A stretch of DNA of 64,000 nt from contig NZ_JAULRU010000154.1 in the NCBI RefSeq assembly GCF_030518155.1, forward strand, positions 25,817 through 89,816. Direction: 5' to 3'. The notes beneath the pieces are model-generated. The model had not been told where the DNA came from. It was given only the letters and a program-made list of their open reading frames with translations, and ran no database searches. Both the position numbers and the translations under genes were made by a program. The stretch comes from Gilvimarinus gilvus. GTDB taxonomy: Bacteria; Pseudomonadota; Gammaproteobacteria; Pseudomonadales; Cellvibrionaceae. Below, piece after piece: positions 51,323 through 60,652 of the stretch (position 1 is its first letter; every line of letters begins with the position of its first letter).

Positions 51323-54163
51323 CTAGAACTTATAGTTCACACCCAACAGGTAATTAGCGCCAAAGGTTTGATACTGCGTAATTTGACGAGGGTCTTCTTC
51401 ATCAAACTGAACGGTATCTTCATCGGTTAGATTCTGTGCCTGTAAGGTAATACTTAAGCCTTGCAGGGCATCAATACCCGATTCGCTGAAGTTGTAGCCA
51501 ATCTGTGCATCCCACAGCTCTGAGCCCTGGTCAACGGTATCGACCAGTGATAAGCTAATACCGCGAGTTTCAGATAAATACTCGCTGCGTTTGCGGCCGC
51601 TCACGCGGAACTCAAACCCGCCACGCTCGAAGTATGCCGTTAAGGTATAGATTTCGTCTGACAACCCAGGCACCTGTGATTCATCATCCAGCTCGCCATC
51701 GGTAAAGGTTGCGCTGGCCAAAATACCAAAACCGTCCAATGACTCGCTGATCAGATGGAAGGGTACGCTCGCTTGCACCTCATAACCCTTGGCAAAGCCG
51801 GTTAAACCATCTTCACGGTTCGACACAATACCTTCAAACAAGTAGGGTGGAACCACTTGCGTACCATTGGCACCTGAGCTCTGGTGATACCCCGGAATAT
51901 AGTAAGGGGTAAAGTCTTGTACGGTTTCACCTTCGCGGTGCCAGTTCACTAAATCTTTGTAGAAGTAGGCAACACTCAACATACCGTCTGCAGCGTAATA
52001 CCACTCGTATGAAACGTCGTATTGGTTGGCCTCCAGTGGGCGTAACTGTGGGTTACCCGCGCTACCGCTCCAGGGGCTATTGTCAATATCACTTTGCTCC
52101 AACACCTGGGCATCGTTAAAGCTAAACGACACGGTGGTATTAGGGCGCATATCATCCATACGCGGACGACTAATGGTCTTCGATGCCGCTAAACGGACGG
52201 TATGATCTTCCGCGAAAGCGAAGTTCAGATTCATGCTCGGCAATAGTTTGTCATAGCTATCGCCACCCTCTACCGGCGTGGCCAGTACGTATAGATCAGG
52301 GCCGGTATAAGAACCAAAGCCGGTAGCATTTTGCTCGGTATCAACATACTGTAAACCGAGGTTACCGGTCATTTCTACCGCGCCAAAGTCTGCCGCTAAA
52401 TCCGCCATGGCATACAAGGTGGTTATTTCTTCGTTGACGGTGTAGGTGTCACCCTTGCGCCCTGTTTCTAAATCTTCTGCGGCGGTCTCGGCGTAAAATC
52501 CGCTTTGATACAGCCCCAAAGAGTCGTAAGCCACAATATCGCCGACACCGATGAAACTTAAATCGGCACTGCCCACATAATACTCATCGGGGATAGGGCC
52601 ATCTGCAGGCCACGTGGGAGCGGTTAAGTAAGCGCCACGATTGATCTTGGTTTTAGAGCGATCCGAGTAATTAAAACCAACTTCCAGGCCACTGATAAAG
52701 CCCCAATCAACGTCCCCGTTAAGTGCAAACCGGAAGCTATCCAGCGACTCATCAAAGTCCGGATTGTTGACAAAGCCATCCTGTGCGGTGGTGTAGCCCA
52801 ATGGCTGACCATCGCTGGCCTGATAATCGGCAACAGGGGCAAGCGAACCGCCCCATGCTTGTGGGCCAGCTAAGCGAACCAGATTAGGATCGGCGAGATC
52901 AGGCGCGGGGATACTTGGGTGCGCGCTATACATCACGCCGATATCGGTCATCATCCAAGCACGCGAAGTAGCGGCCCCTTGAGTAGCCGATTGAGCGCGA
53001 CCCACACCGGAATAACTTTCAATATTGGTGATGGTTTTAGTCACGTCACCGGTAGAGGCATCAAAATTCAACGACCAGTCATCGCTAATGTTGTAACTTA
53101 CATTGACACCCAGAGTGGTTAGCTCGGCGTCTTTTCGCTCAGCATCGTTGCGAATGACTGAATAGAAACCTTCCCAGTATCCACTGGTCACTAAGCCTTC
53201 TTCTAAGCCGGTTACGGTGTAGTTAGGTGTACCCCATTCGGCACCACCCTCTTCCAAACCGCGAAAAACTTTATCCTCCTGGAAGTCGATATACAGAGCA
53301 TCGACGGTTACGCTCAATTTTTCACTGGGTTCCCACTGCAAAACACCGGCTACTGAATCGCGCTTCATGACAGCAGAGCGAACAAACGAATCGTGGCCGC
53401 CTAAGACAACATCACCATCGGAGGTGCTGATACCGTCAGCCAAGGTCGCGTTGCCACTAACATTGGCATAACCCCAACCGCGAAATTGCTCTTCCTGACT
53501 GGGTGACTCCATCGACGCCAGTGAAATAGATAAGCCTAAAGTGTCATCCGCAAACTGATCGGAGTAGGTAAAGGCCACACGGTGACCGGTATCGTCAAAA
53601 TCCGGGTTGCCGGACTCCATGCCGTTTTGTTCATAACTGGCGTTAAAAGCAATGATGCGCTCGCGGTCCAGCGGGCGCAAGGTACGCATATCGACAGTAC
53701 CGCCCACGCCTTGCGTCATCAAGGTTGCATCCGGGGTTTTATACACCACGACTTCGCTGATGATTTCAGCGGGATACAAATCGTATTCAACACCGCGGTT
53801 GTCCCCCATACCCAACAGCTCACGGCCGTTGAGTGTCGTACCCACGTAGTTTTCGTTGAAACCACGTACCGACAAGCCACTGGTGCGACCGTTACGACGC
53901 TCACCGGCCAAACCAGGCAAACGAGCCAAAGACTCCGCAATACTGGTGTCCGGTAATTTACCGATATCTTCTGCGGTGATCGCTTCGGTAACGGAAGTCG
54001 CTTCGCGCTTAATTGCTTGAGATTGTTGGATAACAGAGCGAAAGCCCTGAACCACAACTTCTTCCAAAATAGGTTCGTCTTGTGCGTAAACGTTGACGGA
54101 GCCTGCGGCCATTGTCAAAGTCGACAGAAGCGCCACTGTAGGATTGAACTTGGGTTTTATCAT
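51323..54163 (-). CDS. TonB-dependent outer-membrane receptor (maltodextrin locus)
   Basis: A 946-residue TBDT with a signal peptide (MIKPKFNPTVALLSTLTMAAGSVNVYAQ), a TonB box (EEVVVQG), a plug (ITAEDIGKLPDTSIAESLARLPGLAGERRNGR...VRGFNENYVGTTLNGRELLG) and a barrel ending in ...FGANYLLGVNYKF. It is flanked by a halogenase homologue and two GH13 genes, and a pair of TGNATACGTATNCA operators lies 130-180 bp upstream. The best guess is maltodextrin uptake, as for MalA-type TBDTs of Caulobacter and Xanthomonas. Confidence 0.92.
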   Translation of the reverse strand: MIKPKFNPTVALLSTLTMAAGSVNVYAQDEPILEEVVVQGFRSVIQQSQAIKREATSVTEAITAEDIGKLPDTSIAESLARLPGLAGERRNGRTSGLSVRGFNENYVGTTLNGRELLGMGDNRGVEYDLYPAEIISEVVVYKTPDATLMTQGVGGTVDMRTLRPLDRERIIAFNASYEQNGMESGNPDFDDTGHRVAFTYSDQFADDTLGLSISLASMESPSQEEQFRGWGYANVSGNATLADGISTSDGDVVLGGHDSFVRSAVMKRDSVAGVLQWEPSEKLSVTVDALYIDFQEDKVFRGLEEGGAEWGTPNYTVTGLEEGLVTSGYWEGFYSVIRNDAERKDAELTTLGVNVSYNISDDWSLNFDASTGDVTKTITNIESYSGVGRAQSATQGAATSRAWMMTDIGVMYSAHPSIPAPDLADPNLVRLAGPQAWGGSLAPVADYQASDGQPLGYTTAQDGFVNNPDFDESLDSFRFALNGDVDWGFISGLEVGFNYSDRSKTKINRGAYLTAPTWPADGPIPDEYYVGSADLSFIGVGDIVAYDSLGLYQSGFYAETAAEDLETGRKGDTYTVNEEITTLYAMADLAADFGAVEMTGNLGLQYVDTEQNATGFGSYTGPDLYVLATPVEGGDSYDKLLPSMNLNFAFAEDHTVRLAASKTISRPRMDDMRPNTTVSFSFNDAQVLEQSDIDNSPWSGSAGNPQLRPLEANQYDVSYEWYYAADGMLSVAYFYKDLVNWHREGETVQDFTPYYIPGYHQSSGANGTQVVPPYLFEGIVSNREDGLTGFAKGYEVQASVPFHLISESLDGFGILASATFTDGELDDESQVPGLSDEIYTLTAYFERGGFEFRVSGRKRSEYLSETRGISLSLVDTVDQGSELWDAQIGYNFSESGIDALQGLSITLQAQNLTDEDTVQFDEEDPRQITQYQTFGANYLLGVNYKF

Positions 54164-54294
54164 GTTGGAGTCCTCTCGCCAGGAATCTAAATTATTCTTT
54201 TGTATGTAGGAGATTCACACTGTTTTTTGAATCATTAAAATCAGTCGTCTCTGTCAACTAATACTAGATGCACGCCCCCCGACGAACAATACAC

Positions 54295-54308
54295 TGCATA
54301 CGTATTCA
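54295..54308. promoter_or_regulatory. Starch-locus operator upstream of TBDT, site 1
   Basis: TGCATACGTATTCA matches TGNATACGTATNCA exactly and lies 132 bp before the TBDT start. Confidence 0.65.
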
Positions 54309-54328
54309 ATAGCGCTACCCCCCGTTAT

Positions 54329-54342
54329 TACATACGTATTCA
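54329..54342. promoter_or_regulatory. Starch-locus operator upstream of TBDT, site 2
   Basis: TACATACGTATTCA has one arm mismatch to the palindrome; the centres are 34 bp apart. Confidence 0.6.
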
Positions 54343-54414
54343 TTGAATTCCGCCTGCTACATAATGTCATTTTATAAAGCTGACACAAATAGACTTAGAG
54401 TGATGCGCAGACAT

Positions 54415-54448
54415 AAAAAACTCCCTGTATTGTGGCGATACAGGGAGT
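54415..54448 (-). terminator. Intrinsic terminator after GH13 amylase
   Basis: ACTCCCTGTAT/ATACAGGGAGT is a perfect 11-bp stem with a 7-nt loop, followed on the minus strand by a run of T. It lies about 50 bp past the amylase stop. Confidence 0.88.
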
Positions 54449-54498
54449 ATAGTTAGGGCAGTCGGATATCGTTGTATTTTGATGAAAATGACGCCGAC

Positions 54499-56352
54499 TT
54501 AGCGTACTAGTTCATAGACAGAGGCACTCATAGCAGGCGCCGCTAAACTAGTGTCCAATATTAAGATCTCGTCAGTGAAAATGTTTTCAGCGCTATTGAA
54601 ACCCTGTAGACGTTCAGTAAAACGGGACAAGTCCACCGCCCGCTCAACTTCGTTATGGTTAATCACCACCATCACAGATTCGTTCTCCAAATGGCGAAAA
54701 TATATGTATATACCATCTTGCGGAGCAAAGTGGGTCAAGCTGCCATTGTGAATGGCTGCGCTCGATTGCCGCCAGTGAAGCAATTTTTGTAAAAAACGTT
54801 GCGCCTCTCGCTGCGCTTGCGTTAGCCCCTTACCGCTAAATCCGCTGACCGTGTCACTGGGCCAGCCACCGGGAAAATCGGTGCGAATAACACCGTGATC
54901 ATCCGTACCGGGATTGCTCATTAAAATTTCAGTGCCGTAATATATTTGTGCAATTCCACGCGAGGTAAGCGTCAGCACCATTGCCATACGCCAAAGGCTA
55001 ATATTTTCGTTTAACTGGGTATAAATTCGACTCATATCGTGATTGTCGGGAAACACCACCAAACTGAACGGATCAGCGTAGAGAAAATCGTTGCTGATTG
55101 CCTCGTACAGCTCTACCATTCCCGAGCCCCACGCCTCGGGCTTGCTCAATGCATCGCGCATTGCCACCTGCCAGGGAAAGTCGAACATGCTGGGAGCGTA
55201 AGAAAGATAGCCGTCAAAATTCTCGACGCCTTTTTGCCAGTATGCAACCACTGCAGGGTTTTCCGACCACTCTTCACCAACAATATTGAAATTGGGGTAT
55301 TCCTGCATAACCCGCGCACTCCAGTCACTCAGAAACTGGGTATCTGAATATGAATAGGTATCGACACGAAGCCCACTTAATCCCGCAAATTCAATCCACC
55401 ATAGGGTATTTTGAATTAAATAGTTGGCCATATAGGGATTGCGCTGATTAAGATCGGGCATGGTGGGTACAAACCAGCCATCACTAAATTGCTTTTTATC
55501 CACGTCGGCGGCGTGCGGATCACGTAAGCTCTCACGGCGATGACTGGTGGGAGAGAACTTGCCAGAAAAGTTTATCCAGTCAGCAAAGGGCTTGTCGTCC
55601 ATCCAACGGTGGCCAGAACCGGCATGATTTAAAACCACATCCATTATTAGGCCAACGCCACGCGCCTGTGCGCGGCGCGATAGCGTCAGATACTCGGCAT
55701 TAGTGCCCATGCGGGGGTCAATTGTGTAAAAATCAGTAATCGAATAGCCGTGATAAGAATACTCAGGTTGCGCATTTTCCAATACGGGATTCAACCAAAT
55801 CTGCGTAAATCCCATTTCAGCAATGTAATCGAGGTGATCAATCACACCGGCTATATCCCCGCCATGACGCCCTCCGGGGGCACTTCGATTAACACCTTCG
55901 GCGTATGCCGGTAGCTCATCGTTGGATTCATTGCCATTGGCAAACCGGTCCGGCGTAATTAGGTAGATAACATCGGCCTGGGTAAAACCTTGGCGGGAGG
56001 AAGAGCCTGGATTTCGATCTTTGAAGTCGTATTCAATTTTATCTATCAACTGACCTTCTCGCCAGAATTGAATACGTTTTGTTCCAGATTTTATAGCGGA
56101 TGTCAGCGTTAAGTCGACAAACAAATGGTTGTGGCTATCGCCCGGTGTCAAGCGTGTGACATTAACCCCTTCAGCGACTACGGTAACCCGGTCCACCAGG
56201 CCGATATTTTTGCCATGCACCATTAGCTGCAATTGGCTGGACTGCATGCCAGTCCACCAATTAGGCGGCTCCACGGTGAGCGCCGAATCAGCCATAGCCG
56301 TTGACGACAAAATCAATAGTAACAAAAACACCGATACATAAAGCCGTGTCAT
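54499..56352 (-). CDS. Secreted GH13 alpha-amylase/cyclomaltodextrinase-like enzyme
   Basis: A 617-residue enzyme with a signal peptide (MTRLYVSVFLLLLILSSTAMA). An N-terminal sandwich domain (about 22-115; cyclomaltodextrinase-N-like, VEPPNWWTGMQSSQLQLMVHG) is followed by a GH13 barrel. The catalytic set is Asp331 (GLRVDTYSY), Glu360 (NIVGEEW) and Asp439 (FPDNHDM). This layout resembles periplasmic SusA/neopullulanase-type enzymes that cut maltodextrins or cyclodextrins. The gene is 11 bp downstream of the second GH13 gene and ends at a strong terminator. Confidence 0.9.
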   Translation of the reverse strand: MTRLYVSVFLLLLILSSTAMADSALTVEPPNWWTGMQSSQLQLMVHGKNIGLVDRVTVVAEGVNVTRLTPGDSHNHLFVDLTLTSAIKSGTKRIQFWREGQLIDKIEYDFKDRNPGSSSRQGFTQADVIYLITPDRFANGNESNDELPAYAEGVNRSAPGGRHGGDIAGVIDHLDYIAEMGFTQIWLNPVLENAQPEYSYHGYSITDFYTIDPRMGTNAEYLTLSRRAQARGVGLIMDVVLNHAGSGHRWMDDKPFADWINFSGKFSPTSHRRESLRDPHAADVDKKQFSDGWFVPTMPDLNQRNPYMANYLIQNTLWWIEFAGLSGLRVDTYSYSDTQFLSDWSARVMQEYPNFNIVGEEWSENPAVVAYWQKGVENFDGYLSYAPSMFDFPWQVAMRDALSKPEAWGSGMVELYEAISNDFLYADPFSLVVFPDNHDMSRIYTQLNENISLWRMAMVLTLTSRGIAQIYYGTEILMSNPGTDDHGVIRTDFPGGWPSDTVSGFSGKGLTQAQREAQRFLQKLLHWRQSSAAIHNGSLTHFAPQDGIYIYFRHLENESVMVVINHNEVERAVDLSRFTERLQGFNSAENIFTDEILILDTSLAAPAMSASVYELVR

Positions 56353-56363
56353 GCTAAGACCTG

Positions 56364-57974
56364 CTATTTCTGAAAAAAGCTAACCCCAAATGGCGGTAAT
56401 GTTAATGAACGTGCTACGGCATTAGCCGTAAATCCATGACCACTGAGAACCTGCCATTGCCCTTGTGGCATGGCCAGCTCTACCGAGTTAGGGGAGAAGT
56501 TAAAGCAGCACAATAGCGTTTGCTCTTCACAAAGGCGATAAAAGCTAAGCACATCATCATGCAACTCAATAAATTCTATGTCGCCGTAACGCAGTGCCGA
56601 TTGCGCTTTACGCCATGCCGTAAAGTTTCGGTAACCATTCAAAACCGACGTCTGGTCAGCCGATTGACTCGCAACGCTGCGTTTACAATGCTCGGTAGCC
56701 ACAGGTAACCAAGGCTTGACCGAACTGAAACCCCCATGCTGTTGATCATTCCAAGGCATAGGTGTTCGGCAACCATCGCGCCCTTTAAACATAGGCCAGA
56801 AGGCAATGCCGTAAGGATCTTGCAATTGCTCTAAGGTAAGCTCCACTTCGTTCAAGCCCAACTCTTCACCCTGATAAGAGCACACACTGCCGCGCAGCGA
56901 CAACAGCATCGCGTTAAGCATTTTGGCTAGATCATCACTGGCATGATCGCCTCCCCAGCGGCTGAGAACTCGCGCGACATCATGATTACCTATGGCCCAA
57001 CAAGGCCAGCCTTCGCCCAAACTCTCTTCCAGTGTGGCAATGGTTTCGCGAATATATCGGGGTGAAAATTCTTCAGTGAGCAGCTCGAAACTGTAGGTCA
57101 TGTGCAACTTGTCATTGCCCCTACTGTAGTCCGCCATCGTTTGCAGCGAATTTTCAGAAGATATTTCACCTAAGCTTACAATTTGTTGGTAGCGATCGAA
57201 CAAGGACCGCAACTTTTGTAAAAAGGCAATATTTTCAGGTTGCGTATTGTCGTGCAGGTGGCGTTGAAACGCGTAGGGATTATCTTCGCTAAAGCCGCGC
57301 CCCTTGCGCTCCGCTGCCGGCTTGGGAGGATTACTGCGCAAAGATTTATCGTGAAAACAAAAATTAATAGCATCGAGGCGAAAGCCATCCACCCCGCGCT
57401 TTAACCAAAACTCAACCTCTTCGAGCATTTGCGCCTGTACATCGGGGTTGTGATAGTTTAGATCCGGCTGACTTTTCAAGAAATTATGCAAATAGTATTG
57501 ACCGCGACGCGGCTCCCACTCCCATGCACTGCCGCCAAAAATGGCCAGCCAGTTATTGGGGGGAGTCCCGTCTTCACTCGGGTCGGCCCACACGTACCAG
57601 TCGGCCTTGGCATTGTCGCGGCTAGCGCGACTTTCCTGGAACCAATCGTGCTGATCAGATGTGTGACTTAGCACCTGATCAATCATTACTTTTAGCCCCC
57701 GTTGATGCGACTGCTGAATAAGCTCATCAATATCGTCGAGCGTACCAAACAGCGGGTCAACATCGCGGTAATCACTAATGTCGTAACCAAAGTCTTTCAT
57801 TGGTGAACGGAAAAAGGGGGATACCCATATTGCATCAACACCAAGGCTGGCGATGTAATCGAGCTTGCTGATAATACCGGGAATGTCGCCAACGCCATCA
57901 CCATTTGAGTCCATTAGTGACCGCGGATATACCTGATAGATAATGGCGCCACGCCACCAGGGTTGCTGCTGCAT
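56364..57974 (-). CDS. GH13 alpha-glucosidase (oligo-1,6-glucosidase/alpha-glucosidase type)
   Basis: A 536-residue cytosolic enzyme without a signal peptide (MQQQPWWRGAIIYQVYPRSLMDSNGDGVGDIPGI). The catalytic residues are Asp201 (GFRLDAINF), Glu270 (VSLGEIS) and Asp332 (AIGNHD). The size and text fit exo-acting GH13 alpha-glucosidases of the GH13_23 kind. The start at 57974 is preferred over 58031 because AGAGG lies 7 bp upstream. It releases glucose from imported maltose and maltodextrins. Confidence 0.9.
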   Translation of the reverse strand: MQQQPWWRGAIIYQVYPRSLMDSNGDGVGDIPGIISKLDYIASLGVDAIWVSPFFRSPMKDFGYDISDYRDVDPLFGTLDDIDELIQQSHQRGLKVMIDQVLSHTSDQHDWFQESRASRDNAKADWYVWADPSEDGTPPNNWLAIFGGSAWEWEPRRGQYYLHNFLKSQPDLNYHNPDVQAQMLEEVEFWLKRGVDGFRLDAINFCFHDKSLRSNPPKPAAERKGRGFSEDNPYAFQRHLHDNTQPENIAFLQKLRSLFDRYQQIVSLGEISSENSLQTMADYSRGNDKLHMTYSFELLTEEFSPRYIRETIATLEESLGEGWPCWAIGNHDVARVLSRWGGDHASDDLAKMLNAMLLSLRGSVCSYQGEELGLNEVELTLEQLQDPYGIAFWPMFKGRDGCRTPMPWNDQQHGGFSSVKPWLPVATEHCKRSVASQSADQTSVLNGYRNFTAWRKAQSALRYGDIEFIELHDDVLSFYRLCEEQTLLCCFNFSPNSVELAMPQGQWQVLSGHGFTANAVARSLTLPPFGVSFFQK

Positions 57975-58087
57975 AAAAACACCTCTGCCAAACACGTGAA
58001 CGCGCCGGGGCTTAAACTTTGTTATTGTCAATGTGCTACTAAGATGATGGAAAGATTAGTGCACCGGCACTTTGCGACGCAACAAAA

Positions 58088-58101
58088 TGCATACGTATGC
58101 A
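58088..58101. promoter_or_regulatory. Starch-locus operator between divergent GH13 and GH15 genes, site 1
   Basis: TGCATACGTATGCA is a perfect 14-bp palindrome, the best copy of the motif. It lies 113 bp from the GH13 start and 99 bp from the GH15 start. Confidence 0.7.
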
Positions 58102-58115
58102 TCATTTAAAAGCAT

Positions 58116-58129
58116 TGAATACGTATGTA
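58116..58129. promoter_or_regulatory. Starch-locus operator between divergent GH13 and GH15 genes, site 2
   Basis: TGAATACGTATGTA matches the palindrome with one arm mismatch. The centre-to-centre spacing to site 1 is 28 bp. A regulator bound here could control both directions. Confidence 0.65.
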
Positions 58130-58200
58130 ATTCGTTGAGGGTAGCCTTAACGTCTATTATTGTGTGAGTCGTTACCGTCGTCGTACGAGAGAAAAATAAG

Positions 58201-60579
58201 ATGTCGCATAAACTAGTTAAGGCCGCGCTGCTCAGCATTGGTGCCAGCTCACTTATAGCCTGCACTCCCTCAGTGGTCGATTCAGAGGCCACCACCGCGC
58301 ACGGCGCGCCAGGCCAAGCGCCCACCTGGGCCTATTCCGCAAAAACCGGTATTGGCACCAGCTACGAGCAATATGTGGAAAGTAAATACACCGACAACGC
58401 TGCCACCGGCACTGTTTCCCGTATTTGGTTTTCGGTGGCCGAAGGCGTTCTTACCGAAACCATGGTGGGACTGATTCACCAAGCCCAATTAAAAGATTCA
58501 CAGTTCGTGATTACCGGCAACGGCTTTACCGATATCGAATCGCAAGACACCACCAGTAAAATTGGCTATTTGCATACCGACAGCAAAGGCAGACCGCTTT
58601 CGCTGGCTTACCGAATTGTCAACCGAGACAGAGAAGGCCGCTACAGTATAGAAAAACATTTGGTGACCGATCCCGACCGCAACACTTTACTGCAGCGCGT
58701 TATTTTCACAGCGCATGAGCCCGGCATTCGCGCCCATTTGGTGACCAACCCGCATATTGCTAACACTGGCGGCAACGATGAAGCCTGGGTGGCTGACGGC
58801 ATTGCCTATGCTCGCGAAGGCAATCAAACCATGGCTATTGCCGGGCCGGCAGCAGCCGAAGTCTCGGTCGGATTTGTCGGCACCTCGGACTTAATAACAG
58901 ACCTCGCCGACGGTACGCAAAATTGGCGTTACACCAGTACGGGCGAGAGTAGCGGTAACGTCAGCATTACCCAATCCCTCGCCACCAATCCGGGGCAACC
59001 CCAACGGTGGAATTTTGCCTATGGATTTGGCAGCAACCCAAAGCACGCGGCAGACAATGCGCAAGCAAGCCTTGCCGCGGGCTTTGATCGGGTACTGGCT
59101 CACTACAACGGGGAGGGCGAGCACATAGGTTGGGAGGACTACATGGCAAGCCTTGCACCGCTAGAGCAACTTGCGCAAATGGCCACCGATGGTGGCAAAC
59201 TGGCCTATACCAGTGCCATGGTATTAAAAGCTCAGGAAGACAAAACCCACGCCGGTGCCTTAATCGCGTCTCTTTCCAATCCCTGGGGTGACGTGGTATC
59301 GGCCGCTGCAGCTTCCACCGGTTATAAAGCCGTCTGGCCGCGTGACTTCTACCAGGTGGCTATGGCCTTTTTGGCATTGGGCGACACCCAAACCCCAAAG
59401 GTTGCGTTTGAGTACCTAACCAAGGTTCAGGCCGGTGCCGGCACTCCGGGATTCACCGGTACGCCCGGCTGGTTTTTGCAAAAAACTCATGTCGACGGCA
59501 CTCTGGAATGGTATTCAGTGCAGCTTGACCAAACCGCCATGCCTATAATGTTAGGTTACAAACTTTGGCAGCAAGGCGTACTTAGCGACAGTGAAGCGCG
59601 CAACTGGTACCAGACCATGCTCAAGCCCGCGGCTCAATTTTTGAGTCACGGCGGCGAATTCTCACTGGGTTGGAACCAGACCAGCATCACCCCCCCGTTT
59701 ACCCAGCAAGAGCGCTGGGAAGAACAAGAGGGCTACTCACCCTCCACCACAGCGGCCATTATCACAGGGCTGGTAGCCGCCGCTGAGTTTGCGCAGCAAT
59801 TTGGCAGCTCGGATGACGCCGAGCTCTATTTAACCAAAGCCGATGAATATCGTGAGCAACTGCAAGCACGCACTTTTACCACCGAAGGCACCTTGCCCGG
59901 CGATGGCGACTATTATCTACGTATCAGCCGTAACGATAACCCCAACGATCAGGGTCAATTAATCGAGCGCAATGGTCAGGGTGCGCTCAATGAAAGCGAC
60001 ATTGTTGACCCGGGTTTCTTAGAGTTAGTGCGCTATGGCGTGCACCGCGCCGACTTTGCGCCTGTGCGCGAATCCCTGAATGAAGTGGACAACCTGGAGT
60101 TGCCCGAGTACCTACAAGTGAAGTATGAATTTCCAACTCCTGATGCCACTTATGTAGGTTGGCGCCGCTACGGTGGCGATGGTTACGGTGAGCGCACCAG
60201 CAATGGCGCGGGCTATGGGCACGGCGGCGAAATGCACAGCGACCAGCGCGGCCGGGTGTGGCCATTCTTAACCGGTGAGCGCGCTCACTATGAATTAGCG
60301 CACAGCACGCAAACTGGCAACACCAATATGTCGGCATTGCAAAATCAGTACGTGGCCAGTATGGAGTATTTCGCCAATGAGGGCTTGATGCTACCGGAAC
60401 AAGTTTGGGACGGTGTTGGCAGTAACGCCACCTATGGGTACGAACTTGGCGAAGGCACCAACTCTGCCACGCCATTGGCGTGGACGCACGCCGAATACAT
60501 AAAATTGCTGCGCTCGCTCAGCGACGCCAAAGTGTGGGATTACTACCCGCCCGTTGGCGAACGCTACCAAAGCCCGTAA
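58201..60579 (+). CDS. GH15 glucodextranase/glucoamylase-like lipoprotein
   Basis: A 792-residue exported enzyme with a lipobox (SSLIAC, Cys21). An N-terminal beta-sandwich (about 40-300; AKTGIGTSYEQYVESKYTDNAATGTVSRIWFSVAEG) is typical of bacterial glucodextranases and glucoamylases. An alpha/alpha barrel follows (VWPRDFYQVAMAFLALGD, TPGWFLQKTHVDGTLEWYSVQLDQTAMPIML, GRVWPFLTGERAHYELA). Acidic residues for hydrolysis are expected near WEEQEGYSPST and in the C-terminal PEQVWDG. It releases glucose from the non-reducing ends of alpha-glucans. It diverges from the GH13 pair and is followed by the MFS transporter. Confidence 0.9.
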   Translation: MSHKLVKAALLSIGASSLIACTPSVVDSEATTAHGAPGQAPTWAYSAKTGIGTSYEQYVESKYTDNAATGTVSRIWFSVAEGVLTETMVGLIHQAQLKDSQFVITGNGFTDIESQDTTSKIGYLHTDSKGRPLSLAYRIVNRDREGRYSIEKHLVTDPDRNTLLQRVIFTAHEPGIRAHLVTNPHIANTGGNDEAWVADGIAYAREGNQTMAIAGPAAAEVSVGFVGTSDLITDLADGTQNWRYTSTGESSGNVSITQSLATNPGQPQRWNFAYGFGSNPKHAADNAQASLAAGFDRVLAHYNGEGEHIGWEDYMASLAPLEQLAQMATDGGKLAYTSAMVLKAQEDKTHAGALIASLSNPWGDVVSAAAASTGYKAVWPRDFYQVAMAFLALGDTQTPKVAFEYLTKVQAGAGTPGFTGTPGWFLQKTHVDGTLEWYSVQLDQTAMPIMLGYKLWQQGVLSDSEARNWYQTMLKPAAQFLSHGGEFSLGWNQTSITPPFTQQERWEEQEGYSPSTTAAIITGLVAAAEFAQQFGSSDDAELYLTKADEYREQLQARTFTTEGTLPGDGDYYLRISRNDNPNDQGQLIERNGQGALNESDIVDPGFLELVRYGVHRADFAPVRESLNEVDNLELPEYLQVKYEFPTPDATYVGWRRYGGDGYGERTSNGAGYGHGGEMHSDQRGRVWPFLTGERAHYELAHSTQTGNTNMSALQNQYVASMEYFANEGLMLPEQVWDGVGSNATYGYELGEGTNSATPLAWTHAEYIKLLRSLSDAKVWDYYPPVGERYQSP

Positions 60580-60602
60580 GCTAAAAACAACAGTGCTCAA
60601 CA

Positions 60603-60622
60603 GCCCGAGTCGAAACTCGGGC
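60603..60622 (+). other. Intercistronic hairpin between GH15 and MFS genes
   Basis: GCCCGAGT-CGAA-ACTCGGGC is a perfect 8-bp stem with a CGAA loop in the 73-bp gap. No T-tract follows, so it is probably an mRNA stability or processing element. Confidence 0.55.
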
Positions 60623-60652
60623 CAGCCCCAATAAACAATAATGAGAAACACC

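Larger units (their letters stand above)
54164..54498. other. Intergenic region with TBDT promoter and amylase terminator
   Basis: About 335 bp without a gene. It contains two starch-locus operators (54295, 54329) and the amylase terminator (54415-54448). The TBDT promoter should be in 54170-54300, but I could not settle its -10/-35. Confidence 0.55.
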
